This document shows, one piece after another, positions 36,543-45,939 of a stretch of 64,000 nucleotides of DNA. The DNA is from Xanthomarina spongicola. Lineage in GTDB: Bacteria; Bacteroidota; Bacteroidia; Flavobacteriales; Flavobacteriaceae. Under the pieces are notes generated by a model that worked only from the letters and a program-made list of their open reading frames with translations, had not been told where the DNA came from and ran no database searches. The stretch lies in assembly GCF_003148645.1 (NCBI RefSeq), contig NZ_QGGP01000001.1, positions 806,001-870,000 of the forward strand, read 5' to 3'. How positions within the stretch are numbered: the stretch's first letter is position 1; each line of letters starts with the position of its first letter. A program made the position numbers and the translations under genes.

Positions 36543-37271
36543 TTATGACTTTTTTAGAATGCTAATTAACCTTGCTGTTGGAGGAGCAAGAAAAGAAAAT
36601 GCAGACTCAGGAATAACAGGATTAATAGACCAATTACTGAACGTAGATTCGTATTGGATATTAGATTTTTCTTTATATATAACTATAAAATGTTTAGGCA
36701 ATAAAAATGTTTCGTTGGATATCCACATTTGAATATTTAGCTTTTCATTAGAAGCCATTATATGATAGCATTCTACGCCACGAACAACTTTTTTTCCTAA
36801 ATATGAAATTGAGTCAAATTGTTCTATCATGTCGTCTGTAAGACTTGGATAGAAGAAATCGGCAGCAGGAAATTGAAAACTATAATTTTCATGCATTGTG
36901 TCTATCATTTCAATAGTTGTTTCAGGAGCTTCTAATGTAACATAATTGTTTTCATCGTAAGAATAATAGGTTACATAAGTTCCATCGTACCAATAGCCAA
37001 CTTTTCCCTTAGTTCCATCTGTTCTTATTAAAAGTTTGTCTGGACCAGAAAATGTTATTGTGCTTGTTGAAAACTGGGTAACAATATTACCTTGATCATC
37101 AAATTCGTCAATGGAATTACTTAAATCGAAAGATACAGATTGTAAATCTCCTATATTATCTCCCATTTGATCTAAAATAAAAACAGCTGTTGAATCTATT
37201 ATTTTTGTTTCTTGTGAATATCCCATAAATGAGATTAATAGTAAGCTAGTAGCTAAAAATGTGTTTTTCAT
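36543..37271 (-). CDS. DUF2092-family secreted protein
   Basis: 242 residues, signal peptide ending near YSQ. The sequence (TFSGPDKLLIRTDGTKG, YDGTYVTYYS, GVECYHIMAS) is that of DUF2092, a LolA/LolB-like half-barrel thought to carry lipid in the periplasm. If that fold is right, it could supply lipids or lipoproteins to the outer membrane for this operon. Gene between DUF4136 and DUF6515 genes. Confidence 0.8.
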   Translation of the reverse strand: MKNTFLATSLLLISFMGYSQETKIIDSTAVFILDQMGDNIGDLQSVSFDLSNSIDEFDDQGNIVTQFSTSTITFSGPDKLLIRTDGTKGKVGYWYDGTYVTYYSYDENNYVTLEAPETTIEMIDTMHENYSFQFPAADFFYPSLTDDMIEQFDSISYLGKKVVRGVECYHIMASNEKLNIQMWISNETFLLPKHFIVIYKEKSNIQYESTFSNWSINPVIPESAFSFLAPPTARLISILKKS

Positions 37272-37298
37272 AATGGTGTTTAAAATTTATTATTAATT

Positions 37299-37322
37299 AT
37301 TGTTTAGATTTTTCTAAACAAT
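37299..37322. promoter_or_regulatory. perfect 10-bp inverted repeat in front of DUF2092
   Basis: ATTGTTTAGA at 37299-37308 pairs with TCTAAACAAT at 37313-37322 around a TTTT loop. There is no U-run on the minus strand, so an operator or leader hairpin is more likely than a terminator. Confidence 0.5.
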
Positions 37323-37360
37323 AGAAAAGGTGTTGCGTACTTCTAAATATTTAGTTGGAC

Positions 37361-37939
37361 TTATTTTTTTAGAGGAGCAATTGGAAATTTTTTCATTAGT
37401 TTACCAATGTTTTTAGGTATTGTTTTTTCTCTTTTTTGAGATTTTTCTTGAACATCAGTAGTCATGTCACCTTGCCAGATAAGTTTTTTTTCAGCAGTAT
37501 CATACATATCAATAACAAGCGTACCTACTCTATAATCGTTTTCACTAAGTGAAGTAGTGGCACTTCCCATACCTCCATAAAAACCTCTACCATATCCCCA
37601 ACGGCCAGTATAACCTAGGCCTCCATTAAAATTTGTGTAAGCAGTAATGTTGGATTTAGTTTGTATAACCAAGTATAAAGTTATAGTTGCATCTCCATTT
37701 GATTCTACTAGATTGATTCCTCTAGAGTTAAATTCATTTGTTAAGGCATCTGTAATTCTTTTTTTGTCGAAGTCGTTTAATATTTTATCGCTCTCTTTTT
37801 CCCAACCGCCAAAACTTACAGTTTTGTATTTTGTGAAATCTGTATTTTTATCGTAATCGCTGTTAACTTGTGCATTACTGTTACATGTAATTAAAAAAGC
37901 TACAAACAAAAAACTTATTTTTTTGAGTGGATTTTTCAT
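37361..37939 (-). CDS. DUF4136-family envelope protein
   Basis: 192 residues with signal sequence (possible lipobox LITC at residue 19, or cleavage after NAQ). The N-terminal VNSDYDKNTDFTKYKT segment and W-x-G-D-M near the end are typical of DUF4136. A glycine/tyrosine/arginine-rich loop (GRWGYGRGFYGGMG) interrupts the domain. Function unknown; first gene of the minus-strand envelope run and next to a good promoter. Confidence 0.82.
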   Translation of the reverse strand: MKNPLKKISFLFVAFLITCNSNAQVNSDYDKNTDFTKYKTVSFGGWEKESDKILNDFDKKRITDALTNEFNSRGINLVESNGDATITLYLVIQTKSNITAYTNFNGGLGYTGRWGYGRGFYGGMGSATTSLSENDYRVGTLVIDMYDTAEKKLIWQGDMTTDVQEKSQKREKTIPKNIGKLMKKFPIAPLKK

Positions 37940-37981
37940 AGTGTTTTATAGGAATTAATTAATACAAGAAAATAGATTAAA

Positions 37982-38011
37982 TAAAAGTACAAAAAATTAT
38001 TATAAAGCAAA
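37982..38011 (-). promoter_or_regulatory. sigma-A promoter for the envelope cluster
   Basis: Minus strand TTTG (38011-38008), 18 bases, then TACTTTTA (37989-37982), seven of eight to the -7 box. About 40 bases upstream of the DUF4136 start. Confidence 0.55.
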
Positions 38012-38029
38012 ATAAGTGATTTGTTTTAA

Positions 38030-39307
38030 TTACCACTCATTAATTCTATTAGAATCGAGCTTAATAAAAATAAAAAGTAAGATAGTGAAGCCCCAAAGTC
38101 CAGAACCTCCATAGCTAAAGAAAGGCAGTGGAATTCCTATAGTTGGAATTAATCCCATGACCATGCCTATATTGATCATGAAATGGAAAAAAAGTATGGA
38201 TGCCACACTATAGCCATAGACACGACTAAATTGTGACTTTTGTAATTCGGCTAAATGTAAAATTCGCAATAATAAAAGAACAAAGAGCACTACGACAAAA
38301 GTGGTTCCTGCAAATCCCCATTCTTCGCCAACTGTACTAAAAATATAATCTGTGTGTTGTTCAGGAACAAATTTTCCTGTAGTTCTTGTACCTTCTAAAA
38401 ATCCTTTGCCTGTTATGCCACCAGAACTAATTGCTTTTTCAGATTCGTATAAATTGTACAAAATATCTCTACGCATTTGTGCAATTTTAACTGGATCTTT
38501 TTCTAATCTTAACCACAGACTAATTCTATCTTGTTGATGAGGTTGTAGAATATTTTGATAAAGAAACTTAATACCAAAGCTTAAAACTATACAGGCAATA
38601 ATAACTGAAATTGTTTTTAAAAAAGCAGGTTTTTTTCTCCTTGTAAAGTGATACGCTAAAACTATTAACGTAATAGCTATAGCAGTAACTATTGCGCCAA
38701 ATTTTAATGAGCTAACAGAAATAAGGACTAATAAGAGTCCAATAATTAGATATACTTTTGGCAAGCCTTCTCTATATAAAACAAAAAAGAAGGACGCATA
38801 AACTACAGTACTTCCAGCATCATTTTGAAGTAATATTAAAATGGCTGGAATAACTATAATAATAAACACCTGTATTTGATCTTTAAAAACTCTAATATCT
38901 GTTTGTAAATCGCTAATATACTTTGCAACTGCAAGCGCAGTAGCAGCTTTTGCAAATTCGCTAGGTTGAATAGTCATACCTCCAATAGCATACCAAGAGG
39001 TTGCTCCATTGACATTTTTACCAAATAAGAACAATCCAATAAGTGACAGCATGGAAACTAAATATATTAAACTTGAAAATCGTTCGTAAAATTTAGATTC
39101 TATTGAAAGTATTAGTATAATGAGTAAAAAAGTTAAGATAATAAATACTAATTGTTTACCATAAGGTTGGGAAAAGTCGAAATAATCGACTGTTTCTCCA
39201 ATATGAGAAGCAGATAAAATGTTTAACCACCCAAATCCTACTAGAAGAAGGAATAAAATGATGGTCATCCAATCGAATCTAAAATGTCTATTTGTTTCTC
39301 TATACAT
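38030..39307 (-). CDS. rodA: rod-shape SEDS glycosyltransferase RodA
   Basis: Polymerises peptidoglycan strands together with PBP2 in the elongasome. 425 residues with about ten membrane helices; the SEDS signature is seen near the C-terminus (MGLIPTIGIPLPFFSYGGSG). The start shares one base with the mrdA stop (TAATG), indicating coupled translation. Last gene of the mre operon. Confidence 0.95.
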   Translation of the reverse strand: MYRETNRHFRFDWMTIILFLLLVGFGWLNILSASHIGETVDYFDFSQPYGKQLVFIILTFLLIILILSIESKFYERFSSLIYLVSMLSLIGLFLFGKNVNGATSWYAIGGMTIQPSEFAKAATALAVAKYISDLQTDIRVFKDQIQVFIIIVIPAILILLQNDAGSTVVYASFFFVLYREGLPKVYLIIGLLLVLISVSSLKFGAIVTAIAITLIVLAYHFTRRKKPAFLKTISVIIACIVLSFGIKFLYQNILQPHQQDRISLWLRLEKDPVKIAQMRRDILYNLYESEKAISSGGITGKGFLEGTRTTGKFVPEQHTDYIFSTVGEEWGFAGTTFVVVLFVLLLLRILHLAELQKSQFSRVYGYSVASILFFHFMINIGMVMGLIPTIGIPLPFFSYGGSGLWGFTILLFIFIKLDSNRINEW

Positions 39308-41166
39308 TATTTATTTATAGTAAACGGTTTTCCAGAATAAGGTTTAGCATATTCATCTTCAAGACTTTTTTCTAAAACAAGTTTTTCCATTTGCTTCAGA
39401 GTAACTTCGCCTTTCAAATATTTTTCTATCATCAAACTAGCAATTCTTCCTGCCCATCGTGCACCATAATACCCGTTTTCAACAAATACTGCTATGGCTA
39501 TTTTCGGGTTGTCTTTTGGTGCAAAAGCAATAAAAATGGAATGGTCTGTTAATTGAGTTCTCTTGCCATCTATTATGGCAAAATTTTCAGAGGTTCCTGT
39601 TTTTCCGCAAATTTCAATGTCTGGAACTTTAAGAAACCATGCTGTACCATTGTTATAAACATCATGAAGACCTTGAATAACTGGATCAAAGTGTTTTTCA
39701 TCAATTGTAGTTTGTCTTTTGGTAGTAAATTTTTCATCTATTGTTTGACCATCAATATTTTTAATAATATGAGGTGTATAATAAAAACCTTTATTTGCAA
39801 TAGCTGCTGTTACATTTGCTAATTGAATAGGAGTTACTAAAACTTCGCCTTGCCCAATGGCATTGGAAATTATGGTTGTAGCTCCCCAATTAAAATCTGG
39901 ATACCATTTATCGTAATAAGCACCATCTGGAATATTACCTTTTTTTCCAATTGGCAAATCGTAACCTAAAAAATTTCCTAAGCCAAAACTTTTCATATGA
40001 TCGCTCCATACATCCATTGCTTGTCCAGCATCTGGAATGATATCGATGCTTTTTCGAAAAGCATTTGCAAAATATGAGTTACAAGACTTTGCTATACCTA
40101 AAACCAAATCACGTTTACCACCACCACAATGGCAGCCCATAGTTCCTTTTCTTCCATAATGGTAAACACCACTACACGTTACTGTTGTTTGAGGCGTTAT
40201 GGCATTTTCTTGTAATGCAACTAATGCAACAAGCGCTTTAAAAGGAGATCCAGGTTCATGCATACGTAATAAGCCTCTGTCTATTAAAGGTCTGCTTATG
40301 GTATCGTTATAAAGTTTTGTAAAATTTCTGGAACGCTTTCTTCCTACTAATAAATTTGGATTATAAGTGGGAGCAGAGATTAAGGATAATATTTCTCCTG
40401 TACTTGGCTCTATGGCAACAATGCCACCATGTTTATTTTGCATGAGTTGTTCGCCATATTCTTGAAGTTTTGCATCAATAGATATGGTAATGTCTTTTCC
40501 TTGTTGAGGGATAGTATCGAAAATACCATCTTTATATGGGCCAATATCTCTGTTAAATCTATCCTTTTGTATAAATTTTATACCTTTTACACCTCGAAGT
40601 TCTTCTTCATATGATAATTCAACACCTTGTTTTCCAACTAAATCTCCCATGTTATAATATGGGTCATTATCTATCTGGTATTGTGTAGCTTCAGCAATAT
40701 AACCTAATACGTTTGCTCCAATAGTTGTTTGGTAATCTCTTAGAGAACGCTTTTGAATATAAAAACCTTCATACTTTCTCATTTTTTCTTGTAATACAGC
40801 ATAATCTTCTTTTGAAAGATGAGATACAAAAACAGAAGGTAACCTTGGTGAATAGTGATAAGATTTATTAAAGGTTTTAATAAATTGCTCCTTGCTAATT
40901 TTTAAAAGTGAACAAAATTCTAAAGTGTCTAAGGGTTTTACTTCTCGAGGAATAATCATAACATCATAAGATGGTTGATTTGCTACTAAAAGCACACCAT
41001 TTCTATCGTAAACAAAACCACGTTTCGGATAATCATAAACCTTTCGAATGGCATTGTCTTCAAATAAATTATGTGCTTCTGAATTATAAACTTGAAGGTA
41101 AAAAAGCCTTGTAATGAACGTTAGACCTACAATGATAATTAATATGAAAAGTAAAAATTGTCTCAT
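39307..41166 (-). CDS. mrdA: penicillin-binding protein 2 (class B transpeptidase)
   Basis: Cross-links peptidoglycan for cell elongation. 619 residues: N-terminal membrane anchor (about 4-24), pedestal domain, transpeptidase domain with S307-P-F-K310, S361-C-N363 and K522-T-G524. A Cys/His-rich loop (GCHCGGGKRD, 344-353) before the SxN motif may be a small metal site, as in E. coli PBP2. It overlaps both its neighbours by one base. Confidence 0.95.
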   Translation of the reverse strand: MRQFLLFILIIIVGLTFITRLFYLQVYNSEAHNLFEDNAIRKVYDYPKRGFVYDRNGVLLVANQPSYDVMIIPREVKPLDTLEFCSLLKISKEQFIKTFNKSYHYSPRLPSVFVSHLSKEDYAVLQEKMRKYEGFYIQKRSLRDYQTTIGANVLGYIAEATQYQIDNDPYYNMGDLVGKQGVELSYEEELRGVKGIKFIQKDRFNRDIGPYKDGIFDTIPQQGKDITISIDAKLQEYGEQLMQNKHGGIVAIEPSTGEILSLISAPTYNPNLLVGRKRSRNFTKLYNDTISRPLIDRGLLRMHEPGSPFKALVALVALQENAITPQTTVTCSGVYHYGRKGTMGCHCGGGKRDLVLGIAKSCNSYFANAFRKSIDIIPDAGQAMDVWSDHMKSFGLGNFLGYDLPIGKKGNIPDGAYYDKWYPDFNWGATTIISNAIGQGEVLVTPIQLANVTAAIANKGFYYTPHIIKNIDGQTIDEKFTTKRQTTIDEKHFDPVIQGLHDVYNNGTAWFLKVPDIEICGKTGTSENFAIIDGKRTQLTDHSIFIAFAPKDNPKIAIAVFVENGYYGARWAGRIASLMIEKYLKGEVTLKQMEKLVLEKSLEDEYAKPYSGKPFTINK

Positions 41167-41669
41167 TAATTTCTCCTGCTAAATATAATGGTTGTTAGTA
41201 CACAGAGTATAATAGTAAATATACTTGAGAATAACGTGTTTTGGAGTATTAAAATTATTTTAGAAAAGTTAAAAATTTCTAATGAAAACAATATGAAATG
41301 ATGAATAAAAGTGAGAATTGCTATATAAGTAAGTTTAGAACCAAATTCAACATTAGCAAATTTCATGGTTTGATGGTCATAAACTGCACCAAAAGAAAAC
41401 TTTAAAATAAAGGGTCTAATAAAAGCAATTGTAACAGAAGCTGCTGCATGAACTCCTCCGGAATCTGAAAACATATCTATTGTTAAACCTAATAAAAAAC
41501 TAAGAAGGATAAATACAACTCTGTTGTTTTTTAAAGGATATAAAAGAATAAATAAAATATATAAATATGGATTTATAAAGCCAAGAAAATTAATATAGTT
41601 TAATACCAATACTTGTAATAAAGCGAGTATTATAAAGCGAAAAGTATGTGTAAAAATAATACTATTCAT
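41166..41669 (-). CDS. mreD: rod shape-determining protein MreD
   Basis: 167-residue integral membrane protein with about five helices, weakly conserved as usual for MreD, identified by position between mreC and mrdA and by the NNRVVFILLSFLLGLTIDMFSD segment characteristic of the family. It overlaps mreC by eight bases. Confidence 0.88.
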   Translation of the reverse strand: MNSIIFTHTFRFIILALLQVLVLNYINFLGFINPYLYILFILLYPLKNNRVVFILLSFLLGLTIDMFSDSGGVHAAASVTIAFIRPFILKFSFGAVYDHQTMKFANVEFGSKLTYIAILTFIHHFILFSLEIFNFSKIILILQNTLFSSIFTIILCVLTTIIFSRRN

Positions 41670-42483
41670 CGGTATTATTTATTAAAGTGTTTAGTTCTTC
41701 TGCGTCTTTGTTTTCAATAACATAAACATGTTCTATACTTGTCATATCATTAAATAATTTAATATGTACAGTATAATAATTTTTAGCAACATCTAAATTA
41801 TAACTATCAATAACACCTATTGGAATGTTTTTTGGAAATATAGTCGATCGTCCTGAAGTTACTATGGTGTCGCCTTTTTTTATTGGAGCAACCTTTGGTA
41901 TTTCGGTTAATTGAATGAATTCTGGAGATTCTGTATTCCAAACTAAAGATCCAAAATGATTTGAGTTTTTTAACTTTGCGCTAATTCTACTATTGGTATT
42001 TAGTATAGAAATAACAGTTGCATACTTTTTACTTGTATGATCTATTATACCCACAATTCCTTTTGAAGAAATAACTCCAAAATCTTGATGAATACTATCT
42101 TTCTTGCCTTTATTAATTAATAACACATTATTACTTAAAGAATAACTGTTTTTAAGGACTATAGCTGGTGAAAATTTATAAGAAATACCTGAAAAAGAAC
42201 TGTCTATAAATGTTCTGTTTATGGAATCTGTTTGGTTAAACAAAAGAGATCTTAACGCACTGTTTTCTTCCTGAAGAATTTCGTTTTGAGTTTTTAAATT
42301 AACATACTCATTTACGTCATTTACAGATTTGTAAATGCCACCAGATAAAAAATTAGCAGAATTTATAAATCTACTTTTATGATACGAATGCGATTGAATG
42401 GTAAACACAATGGCAATTGAAAACAACAATAAGTATAACAAAAACGATTTGTTTCTTATGATGAAGTTTATTATTTGCTGCAT
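41662..42483 (-). CDS. mreC: rod shape-determining protein MreC
   Basis: Scaffold of the elongasome that connects MreB with PBP2. 273 residues: transmembrane helix at about 12-28, a coiled coil at about 50-78 (NEYVNLKTQNEILQEENSAL), and the periplasmic double beta-barrel ending with DVAKNYYTVHIKLFND. It begins eight bases after mreB. Confidence 0.92.
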   Translation of the reverse strand: MQQIINFIIRNKSFLLYLLLFSIAIVFTIQSHSYHKSRFINSANFLSGGIYKSVNDVNEYVNLKTQNEILQEENSALRSLLFNQTDSINRTFIDSSFSGISYKFSPAIVLKNSYSLSNNVLLINKGKKDSIHQDFGVISSKGIVGIIDHTSKKYATVISILNTNSRISAKLKNSNHFGSLVWNTESPEFIQLTEIPKVAPIKKGDTIVTSGRSTIFPKNIPIGVIDSYNLDVAKNYYTVHIKLFNDMTSIEHVYVIENKDAEELNTLINNTDE

Positions 42484-42491
42484 GTGTTAAA

Positions 42492-43520
42492 CTATTTTAT
42501 CAAGACGCTTTTATATTTAGGTAAGTTTTTTAGCGTGATACCAGTTCCTCTTACAACAGCTCTTAAAGGGTCTTCAGCAATATAAACAGGTAAATCTGTT
42601 TTTTGCGATAAGCGCTTGTCTAAACCTCTTAACATAGATCCTCCACCTGCTAGATAAATACCAGTATTGTAAATGTCTGCAGCTAATTCTGGAGGTGTTT
42701 GAGATAAGGTTTCCATAACAGCATCTTCTATACGTAAAATTGATTTGTCTAATGCTTTAGCTATCTCTCTGTAAGAAATATTTACTTGTTTAGGTTTTCC
42801 AGTTAATAAGTCACGCCCTTGAACGCTCATATCTTCTGGAGGAAGTTCTAAATCTTCGGTAGCTGCACCAATTTGAATTTTTATTTTTTCAGCAGTACGC
42901 TCACCAACATATAAATTATGTTGTGTACGCATGTAATAAACAATATCGTTAGTAAAAACATCGCCTGCAATTTTAACCGATTTATCGCAAACAATTCCTC
43001 CAAGAGCAATAACAGCAATTTCTGTAGTTCCTCCACCTATATCCACAATCATGTTTCCTTTAGGTTGCATAATATCTACACCAATACCAATAGCAGCTGC
43101 CATTGGTTCATGGATTAAATAAACTTCTTTTCCATTAACGCGTTCTGCACTTTCTTTTACTGCTCGCATTTCTACTTCTGTAATTCCAGAAGGTATACAA
43201 ATAACCATACGTAATGCAGGAGTGAAAAATTTCTTTTTTAATGCAGGAATATTTTTAATGAACATACTTATCATTTGCTCACTTGCATCAAAATCTGCAA
43301 TTACACCATCTTTTAGTGGTCTAATAGTTTTAATATTTTCATGTGTTTTCCCTTGCATCATGCTGGCTTCTTTACCAACTGCAATTATTTTTCCAGAAAT
43401 TCTGTCTCTAGCAACAATTGAAGGGCTATCTACAACAACCTTATCATTATGGATAATAAGTGTGTTTGCAGTTCCTAAATCTATTGCGATTTCTTCGGTT
43501 AGGAAATCAAAAAATCCCAT
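42492..43520 (-). CDS. mreB: actin-like rod shape-determining protein MreB
   Basis: Cytoskeletal filament that guides cell-wall elongation. 342 residues with the actin-fold motifs DLGTANT (14-20), the phosphate-2 loop IVDIGGGTTE and the adenosine motif LAGGGSMLRG. First gene of mreB-C-D-mrdA-rodA; its leader (43521-43691) contains a near -7 box (TACATTTA on the minus strand) but no confident promoter. Confidence 0.97.
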   Translation of the reverse strand: MGFFDFLTEEIAIDLGTANTLIIHNDKVVVDSPSIVARDRISGKIIAVGKEASMMQGKTHENIKTIRPLKDGVIADFDASEQMISMFIKNIPALKKKFFTPALRMVICIPSGITEVEMRAVKESAERVNGKEVYLIHEPMAAAIGIGVDIMQPKGNMIVDIGGGTTEIAVIALGGIVCDKSVKIAGDVFTNDIVYYMRTQHNLYVGERTAEKIKIQIGAATEDLELPPEDMSVQGRDLLTGKPKQVNISYREIAKALDKSILRIEDAVMETLSQTPPELAADIYNTGIYLAGGGSMLRGLDKRLSQKTDLPVYIAEDPLRAVVRGTGITLKNLPKYKSVLIK

Positions 43521-43670
43521 GCGTTTATGTTGTTTATTTGAGGGTTGTTAATCTAATCTTGTAAATGTAATAAAAGTTATGCAATATTATCTTTGCTTTT
43601 CTTTTTGATTCTCATAATTCGATGAGATATACTTATTTTTTAAATGAAGTATTCTCAGTTAATTAATGAG

Positions 43671-43690
43671 ATTCCCACCTTCGTGGGAAT
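43671..43690. repeat. REP-like palindrome after purH
   Basis: An 8-bp stem ATTCCCAC / GTGGGAAT around CTTC. It begins right after the purH stop on the minus strand without a U-run. Similar palindromes lie at 59161 and 60721. Confidence 0.6.
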
Positions 43691-43691
43691 T

Positions 43692-45224
43692 TTAATGCTT
43701 AAAATGACGTGTTCCAGTAAATACCATAGCCAGATTATTTTCATTACAATAATCAATACTAAATTGGTCTTTTATGGAGCCACCAGGTTGAATAACTGCT
43801 GAAATTCCAGCATTATCTGCAATCTCTACACAATCTGGAAATGGAAAAAAAGCATCACTTGCCATAACTGCTCCTTTTAATTCGAAATTAAAAGTTTGGG
43901 CTTTATGTATGGCCTGATTTAATGCGTCTACACGACTTGTTTGTCCTGTTCCACTAGCACATAATTGTTTGTTTTTTGCTAATACAATGGTATTCGATTT
44001 GGTATGCTTACAAATTTTAGAAGCAAATATTAAATCTTCTAACTCACTTTTGGTTGGTTTATTGTTTGTAGCATAAGATAAATTCTCTATAGAATCTGTA
44101 ATGGCATCTTTTTCTTGTACTAAAACACCATTTAAGCAAGTTCTAACAGTTGTTTGTGGTAAGTCTACATCTTTTAGAATTAATAATATTCTGTTCTTTT
44201 TTCCTTTTAATACTGCTTCTGCTTCAGTTGAAAATGAAGGAGCTATAACGACTTCGCAAAATAATTTGTGTATTTCTTCAGCTGTTGCCAAGTCTATTTC
44301 TGTATTACTTATTAGAATACCACCAAAAGCAGATACTGGATCTCCAGCTAATGCATCTACATATGCTTGATGTACAGAGTCTCTTTGAGCAAAACCACAT
44401 GCATTGTTGTGTTTTAAAATAGCAAACGTTGGAGCTTCGCCTTTAAACTCGTTCATTAAATTTACAGCAGCATCAACATCTAAAAGGTTGTTGTAGCTTA
44501 ACTCTTTTCCATGAAGTTTTGTAAAGATATCATCGAAATTTCCAAAGAAAAACCCTTTCTGATGAGGATTTTCACCATAACGTAAAACTTTTCCTTTAGT
44601 CTGACTTAATTTAAATGATGCTATGTCGTGATTTTTATTGAAATAATTAAAAATGGATGAGTCGTAATGTGATGAGACATTGAAAGACTTTGCAGCAAAA
44701 TGTTTTCTATCTTCTTCAGAAGTTTCTCCATTTTTGGTTTGAAGTAATTCTAAAAACTCACTGTAATCTTCAACTGAAGATACACAAACAACATCTGCAT
44801 AATTTTTAGCTGCTGCACGAATTAAAGAAATACCACCTATATCTATTTTTTCAATAATATCTTGATTGCTTGCTCCTGAAGCAACAGTTTTTTCAAAAGG
44901 ATATAAATCAACAATCACTAAATCTATTTGAGGTATTTCGAAATCTATCAGTTCTTTAACATCACTTTCGTTATTTTGTCTGTTTAAAATACCACCAAAC
45001 ACTTTAGGATGTAATGTTTTAACACGACCACCAAGAATAGAAGGATAGGAGGTTACGTCTTCTACTGGAATAACAGGAATCCCTAAGTCTTTTATAAATA
45101 TTTCTGTTCCACCTGTGGAGTAAATAGTTACATTTTGTTTATGTAATTGTTTTACAATTGGTTCTAATCCGTCTTTACTGAATACAGAAATTAAAGCCGA
45201 TTTAATAGTTTTGTTGTTGTTCAT
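43692..45224 (-). CDS. purH: bifunctional AICAR transformylase / IMP cyclohydrolase
   Basis: Last two steps of IMP synthesis. 510 residues: MGS-like cyclohydrolase domain (about 1-160, with STGGTE and the TSYPSILGGRVKTLHP block) and the AICARFT domain (KHNNACGFA, DPVSAFGG, ASDAFFPF). The ATG at 45224 is taken because the family starts with this segment; the frame extends to 45293 past the likely transcript start region. Confidence 0.96.
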   Translation of the reverse strand: MNNNKTIKSALISVFSKDGLEPIVKQLHKQNVTIYSTGGTEIFIKDLGIPVIPVEDVTSYPSILGGRVKTLHPKVFGGILNRQNNESDVKELIDFEIPQIDLVIVDLYPFEKTVASGASNQDIIEKIDIGGISLIRAAAKNYADVVCVSSVEDYSEFLELLQTKNGETSEEDRKHFAAKSFNVSSHYDSSIFNYFNKNHDIASFKLSQTKGKVLRYGENPHQKGFFFGNFDDIFTKLHGKELSYNNLLDVDAAVNLMNEFKGEAPTFAILKHNNACGFAQRDSVHQAYVDALAGDPVSAFGGILISNTEIDLATAEEIHKLFCEVVIAPSFSTEAEAVLKGKKNRILLILKDVDLPQTTVRTCLNGVLVQEKDAITDSIENLSYATNNKPTKSELEDLIFASKICKHTKSNTIVLAKNKQLCASGTGQTSRVDALNQAIHKAQTFNFELKGAVMASDAFFPFPDCVEIADNAGISAVIQPGGSIKDQFSIDYCNENNLAMVFTGTRHFKH

Positions 45225-45303
45225 TTTAGTTGTGTTGTTGTATGGACATTCTTTATGAAATGAATTTATTTCACTTATGAATGTAAGTTGCATTTTATGA
45301 GTG

Positions 45304-45311
45304 CAAAAGTA
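45304..45311 (-). promoter_or_regulatory. -7 box for purH
   Basis: TACTTTTG on the minus strand, 80 bases upstream of the ATG. No purine riboswitch fold was found in the leader. Confidence 0.5.
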
Positions 45312-45391
45312 GGTATTTCAATCAAAAAAAAGAGAATGAAGAAGCGCTAAAAAGTTGTGTTTTTTTAACTTAAAGGCAAAGTTATTAACAA

Positions 45392-45847
45392 CTATAGAAT
45401 TGTTGCTACTTTTTCACAAACAAATTCTAGAAAACGTTCATCATCTTTAGTAAATGGATCTGGAGTATTCGAGTCGATATCTATCTGACCAATATTTTCA
45501 CCATTAACAAAAATGGGAATCACAATTTCTGCTTTTACTGTTATACTACAAGCTATATAATTATCTTGAGCTGCAACATCTGGAACCACAAAATTTTTAT
45601 TGCTTACAGCAACTTGCCCACAAATACCTTTTCCAAATGGAATAATAGTATGGTCTGTAGGTTCACCAACATAAGGTCCTAATTTTAATTCGTTTTTATC
45701 ACCATTTTTAAAATAAAAACCAACCCAATTGTAATGAGGAATTTCTAATTCTAAAAGTTCGCAAATGTGTTTTAAACGTGTGTCAACCGTTTTTTCTGTT
45801 AAAGAAATAATGTTTTCTATTTGTGGTTTAAGTGATGTAAAAGTCAT
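45392..45847 (-). CDS. GAF-domain free methionine-R-sulfoxide reductase-like protein
   Basis: 151-residue single GAF domain that matches the fRMsr (MsrC) family by the WVGFY, GICG, IACS and IGQIDIDS blocks. Of the three cysteines of the E. coli enzyme, C76 and C100 correspond to C94 and the catalytic C118; the third (C84) falls in GEPTDH, where there is no Cys. It may use a two-cysteine mechanism. Alone on the minus strand, convergent with nothing, divergent from xrtF. Confidence 0.83.
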   Translation of the reverse strand: MTFTSLKPQIENIISLTEKTVDTRLKHICELLELEIPHYNWVGFYFKNGDKNELKLGPYVGEPTDHTIIPFGKGICGQVAVSNKNFVVPDVAAQDNYIACSITVKAEIVIPIFVNGENIGQIDIDSNTPDPFTKDDERFLEFVCEKVATIL

Positions 45848-45939
45848 TATTCAAAAAATTTTAAACAAAAGTATTTAAAAAGAACCTATAGAATCTCTGA
45901 ATTTGTATAAATTTAACGTCGTAACTAAATTATTTTTTT

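Noticed and set aside
24024-37939. Polysaccharide utilisation locus
   Set aside because: There is a sulfatase but no SusC/SusD pair, glycoside hydrolase or polysaccharide lyase.
45225-45303. Purine riboswitch in the purH leader
   Set aside because: The leader has no three-way junction with the conserved loop bases.
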